From Deltaproteobacteria bacterium HGW-Deltaproteobacteria-13 (GTDB taxonomy: Bacteria > Desulfobacterota > Syntrophia > Syntrophales > Smithellaceae), in NCBI GenBank assembly GCA_002840555.1, contig PHBJ01000002.1, forward strand, positions 209,465-273,464: DNA of 64,000 bases. Direction: 5' to 3'. This document shows positions 56,460-64,000 of the stretch, one piece after another. A model generated the notes under the pieces. That model was not told the origin of the DNA, made no database searches, and saw only the letters and a program-made list of their open reading frames with translations. Position numbers and translations under genes: made by a program. Each line of letters opens with the position of its first letter. The stretch's first letter is position 1.

Positions 56460-57056
56460 GTGAAAAAAACCGACTTGAACAGAAATCAGAAAACCGAGCA
56501 CATTTATAGGAAAGCCCTCAAGGTCTTTGCCAGATACGGATACAAAAAAACAACCCTTGACGATATTGCAGGCGAGCTCGATATGACCAAGAGCAACCTG
56601 TACCTATATGTAACCGATAAAAAAGATTTATACGAAAAAGCGGTCGCCTTCGGCCTGAGGAGGTGGCAGAAAACCGCATACGACGCCATAGCCGATGAAA
56701 CCGACCCGGTCATGTGTCTGAAAAAATTCGCTATCGCAGGATTGAACTTCCTGAACGACGACCAGGAAATGAAGAATATTGTCATCAACGATCCCTCTGT
56801 TTTCCCTCTCTTTCCGAACGAGGATCACTTCTACAAGATAAACATCGATTCAATGGATATCGTTAAGGATATCCTTAAAATAGGTATGAAAAAAAATATT
56901 TTCCGAAGGATTAATCTGGAACATGCCACCCCCTTCCTTTATTCACTCTATGTAATGTTTGTAATCCGCGCTCACATCAAATCTGAACAAAAATTGTTAG
57001 AAAAGCAGGTTGAAGCCGCTTTTGATATTGTATGTAACGGTTTGATAAAAAAATAA
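56460..57056 (+). CDS. TetR/AcrR family regulator
   Basis: A 198-residue regulator starting at GTG 56460 after an AAGGA site. The N-terminal helix-turn-helix reads KALKVFARYGYKKTTLDDIA then MTKSNLYLYVTDKKDLY. The C-terminal domain has no identified ligand. It is followed by an AT-rich hairpin and then a membrane protein gene on the same strand, which it may regulate. It is not closely similar to the regulator at 54678. Confidence 0.9.
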   Translation: MKKTDLNRNQKTEHIYRKALKVFARYGYKKTTLDDIAGELDMTKSNLYLYVTDKKDLYEKAVAFGLRRWQKTAYDAIADETDPVMCLKKFAIAGLNFLNDDQEMKNIVINDPSVFPLFPNEDHFYKINIDSMDIVKDILKIGMKKNIFRRINLEHATPFLYSLYVMFVIRAHIKSEQKLLEKQVEAAFDIVCNGLIKK

Positions 57057-57086
57057 TGAATATATGAATTTATTATTCATTATTTT
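57050..57086 (+). terminator. AT-rich inverted repeat after the TetR gene
   Basis: A perfect 13-nt inverted repeat (57050-57062 and 57074-57086) with an 11-nt loop spans the stop codon and is followed by TTGACA at 57088. The stem contains only one G-C pair, so it may work weakly as a terminator or as a site controlling the next gene. Confidence 0.4.
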
Positions 57087-57156
57087 ATTGACATAATCTT
57101 TCCTTTCTAATAAAGAAAACCTTCATATAATAATATATATTGCATGAGGTGAATAC

Positions 57157-57903
57157 ATGGAAAAAAAGCAGCTCACACCAAGAGTCAAGCAGGGAATAGC
57201 CATATGGATCGTAATTGCGATCGGTTATATCATTGTATGGCTAATTCCGGTATTTACGAAATATTTAGGACAAGGTGAATACACGGCTGGAGCCGTTGCG
57301 ATTCTCCGCGACACGACACAGTTCAAATGGTATGTAATCCCACTGTTTCTTGTAGTATTGAATTTGTACGTAGACGCGATCCGTCAAAAAAACTGGTCGG
57401 GCATTCTGGCAGGCCTGGCATTTTTTCTGATGGACGCATTTAATGAAATATGGAACGGCTTTTTCTTTACTGGAACCGGCGGATACTCCGCAGTGTGGAT
57501 GTGCAATTTCCCCACAGCCTACGAATCGCTCATAGGATGGAACATTGAAATAATGCTCATGTTCCTCATCCTGGGCCTGACAAGCACCAAACTGCTTCCG
57601 GAAGACAAGGAAGCTAAAATCTGGAAAATCAACAACCGCCACTTCTTTGCGTTTATCATGGCATGGCTCTGCGTCATAGTGGAAATCATCCTGAATCTCA
57701 TTGACGCCCTGATATGGAACTTCTGGTGGTGGGACGCGAGTTTCCCATGGCTTATCTTCATAAACGGGTACCTCCCGTTTTTCATGATTGCTTATCTTGT
57801 GTATGACCTGCCCAAGCTAAAGCATCAGATTATGGTAGTTAGTATCATGGCGGCGTTTGCAATATTGTCTTTTGCGATATTCGCCCCGTTGAAATGGATT
57901 TAA
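57157..57903 (+). CDS. Multi-spanning membrane protein, unknown function
   Basis: A 248-residue protein with about seven helices and many aromatic residues (for example IWNFWWWDASFPW). A GAGGTG site precedes the ATG. It resembles no family I can name. The TetR gene directly upstream on the same strand suggests regulated expression, for example in membrane stress or lipid handling, but this is not visible in the sequence. Confidence 0.75.
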   Translation: MEKKQLTPRVKQGIAIWIVIAIGYIIVWLIPVFTKYLGQGEYTAGAVAILRDTTQFKWYVIPLFLVVLNLYVDAIRQKNWSGILAGLAFFLMDAFNEIWNGFFFTGTGGYSAVWMCNFPTAYESLIGWNIEIMLMFLILGLTSTKLLPEDKEAKIWKINNRHFFAFIMAWLCVIVEIILNLIDALIWNFWWWDASFPWLIFINGYLPFFMIAYLVYDLPKLKHQIMVVSIMAAFAILSFAIFAPLKWI

Positions 57904-57989
57904 ACAAATGCGATGTGTTTTATAAAAACAATGCCGGGCCAGGCACGATTATCGATATTGAAAGCATAAGAGCCTGTTCCCTGTATTGA

Positions 57990-58145
57990 ATGTTCATCAA
58001 GAGAACACAAGGGTGGACAGGTCTGCCCTTGATTGTTGTAAAGGTCAAAGGCAGGCCTCTTGTGATTTATCGGTTTGATGAAAACAAGATTTTTTTAAAC
58101 ACACCGGAACACATGCTGATCTATTCCGCTGATTATAATAATTAA
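57990..58145 (+). CDS. Possible small ORF (51 aa)
   Basis: The 345-nt gap 57904-58248 contains one reading frame of 51 codons with protein-like composition (PLIVVKVKGRPLVIYRFDEN). There is no Shine-Dalgarno match before the ATG and no recognisable family. It could be a remnant of a larger gene at the edge of the defence module. Confidence 0.25.
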   Translation: MFIKRTQGWTGLPLIVVKVKGRPLVIYRFDENKIFLNTPEHMLIYSADYNN

Positions 58146-58248
58146 GTATACTGTCCCAAGAATTCCCATAATGGTCATTTCAAAGGAGCGAACCTCGAAC
58201 TTTGAACGTTGAAGAATCTTTCCATCCACCTTTAACCGTCGCCGATTA

Positions 58249-58950
58249 CTATCTATTTCTTCGCAGAACATCCAGAATCACCCAATCGCCGGACGTATTC
58301 TGATATTTCCAAGTTGTCCATCCATTCGTGGGTCGTTCAGTAATGGCTCTCGCCGCCATCGAAGGTGAATTATAAAACTTTCCTTTATAGTTTATTGTAC
58401 CGTCTTTTCGAACAGTCGCTGTATGCATTACACCTTTATAAATAAATCTAATTTTAAATCTGTTTTTCGCGTAATGTGCAAGTACAGCATTGCTATCTTC
58501 CTTAGCTTTTTTTATCTTCTTTTTTGCTACCACTTTTGTTGTTTTTATCCCGAGCTTTATTAATTCTTTATACTTTGCTTCTAGAAATGCTTTTTTGAGT
58601 TCTGCTATCAAATTCTTTGAATTTATAAATTTTCCTGATTGCTTATTTCCTTCTGGTGAAAAAATTCTTAGAATGAGTGATTCCAGTTCATGCATATGTA
58701 AATCGTTGACTGTGAGGTATACGCTGAATTTATCCCATCTTCCAGCATGTCGATCACTTAGATGTTTTTTTAGCCTGTTCCGTAGGTTTGAGGCCAATCC
58801 AACATAGTATAAATTGTTTTTGTTATATAATGCATATACACCATGTTGCCCCTTAATGTATTCTTTAAGAAAATCTTGATATTTTTCAAACACTGACCAA
58901 TCAATTTTTTCCAGATGTTGATTGACAAGTTGACCTTTGTTTGACCGCAT
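58249..58950 (-). CDS. GIY-YIG nuclease-domain protein with RAMA-like C-terminus
   Basis: A 233-residue protein. A GIY-YIG nuclease domain covers about 35-115 (GVYALYNKNNLYYVG, with the arginine of NLRNRLKKHL and the glutamate of HELESL). A lysine-rich linker follows, then a C-terminal domain (about 165-230, SMAARAITERPTNGWTTWKY) that resembles the RAMA domain associated with restriction and modification proteins. It follows the type IIG gene by 56 nt on the same strand. It may be a DNA-cleaving partner or a reader of modified DNA. Confidence 0.8.
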   Translation of the reverse strand: MRSNKGQLVNQHLEKIDWSVFEKYQDFLKEYIKGQHGVYALYNKNNLYYVGLASNLRNRLKKHLSDRHAGRWDKFSVYLTVNDLHMHELESLILRIFSPEGNKQSGKFINSKNLIAELKKAFLEAKYKELIKLGIKTTKVVAKKKIKKAKEDSNAVLAHYAKNRFKIRFIYKGVMHTATVRKDGTINYKGKFYNSPSMAARAITERPTNGWTTWKYQNTSGDWVILDVLRRNR

Positions 58951-59006
58951 GCTTATTACCCCTGAAAGTTATTTTAACAATGCGTTAATTGTACCTGTTC
59001 CGTCTT

Positions 59007-62000
59007 TTAATTCTGTTCGACAATTTTTATTTCTTCTTCCGTCAAGCCATAGAGTTGATAAACTAATTTGTCTATTTCTTTTTCCAGTGAGCCAATATCC
59101 GCATTGGGATCTTGTTTTTTTGCAGTGAAGATGCAGTTCACTAATTCAATGAAAGGCTCTTGCTCCGTAAGAGAAATGTTTGCTATAAGAATTTCATTAA
59201 GCTGACTCTTTTTTATTTTAGGGAATAACGCTTTACCATCAAAAAATATTTGAGTCCAAATGTACTTATTTAGTTTGCTGTTAATTAATGCAAATACATA
59301 ATTTATATTAAAATCTTTATTTAAAAGAATCCCATTATAAATTGTATTTAAAGTATAATAATTATCAAAATCAATTGTCGCAAATGGCGTTGCTCCAATC
59401 TGCCGAATGATAATCTTTGGGTTAAGAAAATACTTGTCATCGCGTTTCCGATGAAGCCAATCACCATATTTAATAAATTTATTCGGCCAATTAATTTTAT
59501 ATGTATCAAAATCCTTACCATCAAGAATTTTTTTGTATGAATCGTCAAGCTTGGTTGTACTGATAAACTCGTTTTTAAAATCTTTGCTATTACCTTCACC
59601 ACCGATCTGAATACCGATACAGAAATCAACTATATTCCCGAGTTTTATTGAAATCTTGGCTATTTTATTATTAATAAATCTATCATTTATATTAAAATAT
59701 ACTTGTATTCGTTTGTCTTTTGATTCATCAAATTCAGAATATTCTATTTTGCGAATTAGTTTAAAACTCTTATTTACTAATTCAATGATTTCGTGATTTG
59801 CCTGATTATCAAGTTCAATTATAATACTTTCAACGAAAGCCTCTTCAAATACTTTATCGTCGAGTAAAGTTATTTTATTAATAAGTTTATTTTTTAACAG
59901 ACTTGCTCTCAATAACTGAGCATTTTCATTTGTTAAGATTGTATTTGGAATTATGAAGCAGAGATTTTTTCTATTTCTAAGAATATTCAAACCTTGTTCA
60001 ATGAATGTAATATAAACATCAAATTTCCCAATAGTATTTGGGTAATTTGATTTAATATATTCCTTGAAATCAGTATCTAAATCTTTTCCTGCAATATATG
60101 GTGGATTCCCAATCACAACATCAAAGCCGACAAAATAACCATCGTCGTTAAGCACTTCGGGAAATTCAAAGCGCCATTCAAAAGCGTTTTCGTAAATCTT
60201 GTTATTCTTTATTTCTTCCAGTTCGGCTTCAAGTTTTGTTATATCCGCCGTCAGCTTTTTCAACTTCTTTTCCCAATCTGATTTTTGAGCTTTGGTAAGT
60301 TCGAATATATGCGTCTGCTGGGCGTGGGTTTTCAAATCATCCTTTATATTTTTTAGCCGTATGACACGCCTGTCGCCGGCAGCAACTTCGCTTTCAAAGT
60401 TGCTCTTAATCTCATCAATGAGTTTTTCCATTGCTTGCTTCTGATTTTTATTTTCGGCATTGCGATAAGTCATAACCGCCAGACGATAGCTGTCAATGCT
60501 CCATTTACTTTGTCGCAAGGCTTCTTTAATATCGGCATCAAGCTGATAGCGGCTAACCAGTGAGTTGCCGCACTTAATGTTAATGTCAATATTAGGTAGT
60601 GTTTCCAGTTCAGTAACAGCTGGCTCTTTGTAATAGGCGTTTTTGAGTAATTCAATCCATAAACGTAGGCGGCATATTTTTACAGAATTGGGGTTGATAT
60701 CAACTCCAAAAAGACAATTTTCGATAATAGTCTGCTTCTCATGAAATAGAGTTTCCTGAATGCGCTGGCTTTCTTTATTCTTCGGATTGTATTCAAATAT
60801 ATTGCCATCTTCATCGGTAATAATCAGTTCGTCACTGACTACTTCAACAGAATATTCTTTTAATCTTTTGCCTTCTCTATCAGATAAAATCTTCAAATCA
60901 TTTTTTATGGCGATGATTTCATTTAACGCGGAAACAAGGAAATGCCCCGAACCCACAGCGGGATCACATATTTTCAGGCTATTAATGATTTGATTGGCTT
61001 CCTGCCTGTCTTCAATTTTGTCATATAGTTGATTAATTCCCTGACAATTCCATTTTTTAGCATCGTTAAATTTCTGGACAACCGCACGGCGAATCGTTTC
61101 GCGGCACATATACATCGTGATAAAGCCAGGGGTAAAAAACGAGCCATCTTTGTAGCCGTTGATTTTCTCGAAAATCAATCCCAGCACGGAAGCGTTGATC
61201 AGAGTTTTATTGTCTTCCTGTATTTCTTCCGCGCCTTCACCGGCGAAATCATAGGCATCAAGAAATTCAAATAAATATTCCAGCGTATCCAGCGTGCCAG
61301 TTCTTTTCTTCCCTGTTTTGTCTTTTAAAACGGTAGAGCCAAGAATGGGTAAATGGGTATCCCTAAGCTGACTAATAAATAAACCATTATGTTCAATTTC
61401 CGTTGGTTCAAACAGCGAACTGTTCAGATAAGGAACTTTGGCGAATAACTTTTTAATTTGTTCGCTTCTTGCTTCCGGTTTACGCGCCAAGACCTGAAAG
61501 AAAAGACTGTTGAGGTCATCAAAATTCCGCACGCGTTCGAGATGAAGAAAGGAAAACGATTTGTCACCTTTATTATAGTTTATTAATTGAGCTTCCAGCA
61601 GTTTCAGGAAAAGGATGCGGTTAATCCAGGTAATCGAGAGTTCCAAAGCCACATTGAAAAGCCGCTCATTGTTTGTTGCTCCAAAGTGGTGTGCTTTTTC
61701 CAGTCGGGAAATTTTATCCAGGCTTTCCAATTGAACAATTGCGCTTTCCATGATTGAGCCCAGATTGCGCTCGCCTTCTTTTTTGCGCCCGATCAGTTTT
61801 TTACCACCTTCTTTTGTTTCCACAAGTCCAATGATGTGCAAAAGTTCTGTGTAAAAACTTTTATCGAGACTGTTACTATCGTTGGTAAACGGAAGTTTCA
61901 ATAAATGTTCCGGTGAAAGTAATTTATAAAGCGCAATCAGTTGATTATCGTCTTGCTTATCGGCATTGCGTAGCGGTTTATCAAAATCGCGAATGTCGAA

Positions 62001-62606
62001 ATGGGTAAAGGTTATCTCTGCTTCTATGCCGTTAATAAAAGGTTCGGCAATCTCTTTATAGAAGAAATCTGTGCGGATATCTGCTAAACGCCTTTCTTCA
62101 AAATCAGTAAACTTTTTGATTAATTGCCTATTATTAATGAACAGCCTTTCAAATAATTGTGCATCAAATATAAACCACTCGTAAATGTCTGTGGCAACTA
62201 AATATTTAATTTCAAGATTTTTCAGGGTGATTCGTTCACGCAGGTAATACAAAATTAATTCTTGAAAAGCTTTGACATTGATATTATCGGCACGCAACAT
62301 TTCTGATTTATTGGCCGGTTTTTTGGTTTCTATAATCACGCCAACCGAACTTTTAGCGTCTTTGCCGTTATGAATGACAAGGTCGTTGCGCCCTTTTGTA
62401 TTGATGAAGTGATTTTCTTTGTAATAGGTATCTTTCAAAAAGTCGGAGATGATATTTTTATGGAACTCTTCCGATTCAGCTTCGTTAATGTGGTTGATTA
62501 GTTTTATGAAATTACTTTTAAAACATTCAATATCATTTCTGTTGGGTTTAACTTTCAAAAATGCTTTGTTTAATGCTTGTCTTGGTGTGAGTATGTTTAA
62601 TTTCAT
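59007..62606 (-). CDS. Type IIG restriction-modification enzyme (Eco57I-like)
   Basis: A 1199-residue single-chain enzyme. The N-terminus carries a PD-(D/E)xK nuclease core (Asp75 in GRNDLVI and ETK at 93-95). A helical region is followed by an N6-adenine methyltransferase with DPAVGSGHFL (about 546) and NPPYIAG (about 831), and the last 250 residues resemble a target-recognition domain. Nuclease, methylase and recognition in one chain defines type IIG. The gene and its neighbour are clearly more AT-rich than the dsr region, which points to transfer. The recognition sequence cannot be predicted. Confidence 0.9.
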   Translation of the reverse strand: MKLNILTPRQALNKAFLKVKPNRNDIECFKSNFIKLINHINEAESEEFHKNIISDFLKDTYYKENHFINTKGRNDLVIHNGKDAKSSVGVIIETKKPANKSEMLRADNINVKAFQELILYYLRERITLKNLEIKYLVATDIYEWFIFDAQLFERLFINNRQLIKKFTDFEERRLADIRTDFFYKEIAEPFINGIEAEITFTHFDIRDFDKPLRNADKQDDNQLIALYKLLSPEHLLKLPFTNDSNSLDKSFYTELLHIIGLVETKEGGKKLIGRKKEGERNLGSIMESAIVQLESLDKISRLEKAHHFGATNNERLFNVALELSITWINRILFLKLLEAQLINYNKGDKSFSFLHLERVRNFDDLNSLFFQVLARKPEARSEQIKKLFAKVPYLNSSLFEPTEIEHNGLFISQLRDTHLPILGSTVLKDKTGKKRTGTLDTLEYLFEFLDAYDFAGEGAEEIQEDNKTLINASVLGLIFEKINGYKDGSFFTPGFITMYMCRETIRRAVVQKFNDAKKWNCQGINQLYDKIEDRQEANQIINSLKICDPAVGSGHFLVSALNEIIAIKNDLKILSDREGKRLKEYSVEVVSDELIITDEDGNIFEYNPKNKESQRIQETLFHEKQTIIENCLFGVDINPNSVKICRLRLWIELLKNAYYKEPAVTELETLPNIDINIKCGNSLVSRYQLDADIKEALRQSKWSIDSYRLAVMTYRNAENKNQKQAMEKLIDEIKSNFESEVAAGDRRVIRLKNIKDDLKTHAQQTHIFELTKAQKSDWEKKLKKLTADITKLEAELEEIKNNKIYENAFEWRFEFPEVLNDDGYFVGFDVVIGNPPYIAGKDLDTDFKEYIKSNYPNTIGKFDVYITFIEQGLNILRNRKNLCFIIPNTILTNENAQLLRASLLKNKLINKITLLDDKVFEEAFVESIIIELDNQANHEIIELVNKSFKLIRKIEYSEFDESKDKRIQVYFNINDRFINNKIAKISIKLGNIVDFCIGIQIGGEGNSKDFKNEFISTTKLDDSYKKILDGKDFDTYKINWPNKFIKYGDWLHRKRDDKYFLNPKIIIRQIGATPFATIDFDNYYTLNTIYNGILLNKDFNINYVFALINSKLNKYIWTQIFFDGKALFPKIKKSQLNEILIANISLTEQEPFIELVNCIFTAKKQDPNADIGSLEKEIDKLVYQLYGLTEEEIKIVEQN

Positions 62607-62674
62607 CCGTACATCCCAGGGCGATTTTGAAATATAATTTTTGTGATTCAGTAAGATGATTTAAGATTGCACTG

Positions 62675-62703
62675 AATAATACAACTTCTTAAAAACATTG
62701 CAA
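62675..62703. repeat. 29-nt direct repeat, copy 1
   Basis: This copy matches 63835-63863 at 26 of 29 positions (core AATAATACAACTTCT). It lies between the start of the type IIG gene and the end of menA, so the two copies bracket menA. Confidence 0.7.
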
Positions 62704-62872
62704 CTATAAAAATAAAAAAATCTAATATGAAATATTATTGATGCAATATGGATTGATTTTTTTAAACAATTAAAAGGGCATCAATTCAGAATGATTGTTT
62801 GTTGGAGATGCATTCGGATTTGTCCGCTTGTCCGCACGATGGGCTCACGTCCGGCCCCGAGTGCTGAAGCGT

Positions 62873-63754
62873 TTACAGTGAAAAGATGATGATTAACCCG
62901 TTGATGAAATAAAAAATGCGGACGTACTTGCCGTAATGGTCCAGCTCCGGCCAATCTTTGATTGTACGGGTGAGGCCCCACAGGCGGATCAGAAGAGGAC
63001 AAGTCAAAAATGTACACCAGGACAGAGGTGAAAGATACCCGGAGCATATCAGAGCAACAATGCCCAGATAAATCATTATCCAGAAAACCCAAAGGCCGGC
63101 CAGCGATTTTTTCTTGCCCAGACGAACCGCCAGCGTGCGTTTGCCCGCTTGTTCATCCGTATCGATATCGGGGATGCTCTGGTAATAAAGGATAAGTGCA
63201 ACCATCAACCCGATGGGAATGGAAACGGGCAGCGCCATCCAGTCCACGCGCCCCAGCATGACCCAGTAAGAGCCCAGGACCATCACAGGTCCCATGTTGA
63301 TGCCGACAAACAGTTCTCCCAGGCCGTGATAACCGTAGCGGATGGGGGGTGCTACATAAAAGATGCTGCTGAAGGCCGCAATCGCCATCAGCGGCAAAAC
63401 CGCCCAGAGTTTGAGTGAGTACATCAGGCCCAGTCCGATTGATCCAGCCACAGCGTACAGCAAAACAATCGCCATGCGCAATTCTGATAAAGTAATTTTG
63501 CCTTCTTGAAGAACGCGCGACCCGCCGATTGAATGGCCTGCATCCGTGCCCTGCATGTGGTCGAAATAGTCGTTGGCAATGTTGGTGGCAAAATGCACCA
63601 GAAATGAAGCGAAGAGAACCAGCGCAAAGGGTAAAACGCGAATGCTTCCCTGTCTTCCGGCCATCACGGCGCCTGTGGAAAGCGGGATGAGCGTCGCGAT
63701 AAAAAAGGGCGGGCGGCTGGCCTGCACCCATGCTTTGAATTTTTCCGAATTCAT
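62873..63754 (-). CDS. menA: UbiA-type prenyltransferase, probable MenA
   Basis: A 293-residue membrane prenyltransferase with about eight helices. Both aspartate motifs are present: NDYFDHMQGTDAG at about 61-73 and SIPDIDTDEQAGKRTLAVRLG near 190-210. These match 1,4-dihydroxy-2-naphthoate prenyltransferase, the menaquinone enzyme. Menaquinone is the electron donor expected for DsrM. UbiA relatives for other aromatic acceptors are less likely. Confidence 0.87.
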   Translation of the reverse strand: MNSEKFKAWVQASRPPFFIATLIPLSTGAVMAGRQGSIRVLPFALVLFASFLVHFATNIANDYFDHMQGTDAGHSIGGSRVLQEGKITLSELRMAIVLLYAVAGSIGLGLMYSLKLWAVLPLMAIAAFSSIFYVAPPIRYGYHGLGELFVGINMGPVMVLGSYWVMLGRVDWMALPVSIPIGLMVALILYYQSIPDIDTDEQAGKRTLAVRLGKKKSLAGLWVFWIMIYLGIVALICSGYLSPLSWCTFLTCPLLIRLWGLTRTIKDWPELDHYGKYVRIFYFINGLIIIFSL

Positions 63755-63834
63755 ACGATTGGCTTTATATCAGAAACCAGGGACAGCGCCCTGTTTTTTT
63801 ATCCTGTCAGATATTTATTTTAATAATTGCGCGT

Positions 63835-63863
63835 AATAATACAACTTCTCGAAAACATTACAA
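63835..63863. repeat. 29-nt direct repeat, copy 2
   Basis: The partner of the repeat at 62675-62703, with three mismatches. It lies next to the ssrA terminator. Confidence 0.7.
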
Positions 63864-63864
63864 G

Positions 63865-63891
63865 AAAAAACCATTATTTCTACTGGTTTTT
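63865..63891 (-). terminator. Terminator of ssrA
   Basis: On the minus strand AAAAACCA and TGGTTTTT pair around a 10-nt loop and end in a run of T. It begins about 30 nt after the tmRNA 3' end. Confidence 0.65.
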
Positions 63892-63921
63892 CAAGCTGTT
63901 GAATTGTGTTGGATTCCTTAC

Positions 63922-64000
63922 TGGTGGAGGCGGCGGGAGTCGAACCCGCGTCCGAAAACCTTCCGCTGGAGCTTCTACGTACGTAGCCTTCGTTTTATAG
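63922..64000 (-). ncRNA. ssrA: tmRNA, 3' end (partial)
   Basis: The minus strand reads the tRNA-like 3' end of tmRNA: the T-arm GGTTCGA, the acceptor strand ending in CCGCCTCCACCA, and upstream GTAGAAGCTCCAGCGGAAGG, which is highly conserved in bacterial tmRNA. The CCA end is at 63922. The 5' part, including the tag-coding sequence, lies beyond the window. tmRNA 3' ends are common integration sites for mobile elements. Confidence 0.9.

Overview
The window reads as chromosome of a strictly anaerobic, sulfite-reducing bacterium, most likely a member of Desulfobacterota. This rests on a complete delta-type dissimilatory sulfite reductase set (dsrA, dsrB, dsrD, dsrN, dsrC, dsrM, dsrK, dsrJ, dsrO, dsrP), system II cytochrome c maturation, a menaquinone prenyltransferase and the general gene style. 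I cannot place it more precisely. The window opens inside nadA and closes inside the tmRNA gene ssrA.

Layout. (1) 1-5850, plus strand: nadA (3' part), ridA, a PAS4-GGDEF-EAL c-di-GMP protein, a patatin-like lipoprotein and a TIM-barrel sugar isomerase-like protein. (2) 6010-11219, minus strand: a membrane protein, a CAP-domain protein, a decayed-looking acyl-CoA synthetase lacking both usual catalytic lysines, and an HD-GYP sensor. (3) 11297-19336, minus: eight surface-glycan genes (two GT4, one GT2, a methyltransferase, a GT-A-like protein, two tandem GT8 paralogues, one DUF6625-like protein). (4) 19713-40792, minus: the centrepiece. A TetR regulator lies downstream of an unbroken run of 18 genes from dsrA to a small 82-aa protein, none more than about 113 nt apart and several overlapping. 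Its first part encodes sulfite reductase and its membrane electron-transfer complex. Its second part encodes acetate kinase, a sulfoacetaldehyde acetyltransferase (Xsc), an SDR, a second ThDP enzyme, an MFS carrier and a zinc alcohol dehydrogenase. (5) 41033-45149, minus: a YeiH-type putative exporter and the CcsA/ResB cytochrome c synthase pair. (6) 45315-52213, minus: a six-gene cluster of zinc-ribbon, membrane and secreted proteins with no recognisable function. (7) 52328-57903: a small protein, enoyl-CoA hydratase, an AcuI/YhdH-type reductase, two TetR regulators with clear promoters, a lipoprotein and a membrane protein. (8) 57904-62606: an AT-rich defence module, a type IIG restriction-modification enzyme with a GIY-YIG protein. 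(9) menA and the 3' end of ssrA.

How it fits together. The reading I favour is an organosulfonate respiration operon. A carrier takes up a C2 or C3 sulfonate, dehydrogenases and a ThDP decarboxylase bring it to sulfoacetaldehyde, and Xsc splits that with phosphate into sulfite and acetyl phosphate. Acetate kinase turns acetyl phosphate into ATP and acetate. The sulfite is reduced in the same cell by DsrAB/DsrC with electrons from DsrMKJOP and a second DsrMK-like pair encoded in the same operon. No sulfate-activation genes (sat, aprAB, qmo) are in the window. The Xsc and Dsr assignments are strong. The substrate and the roles of the second ThDP enzyme and the two dehydrogenases are inference.
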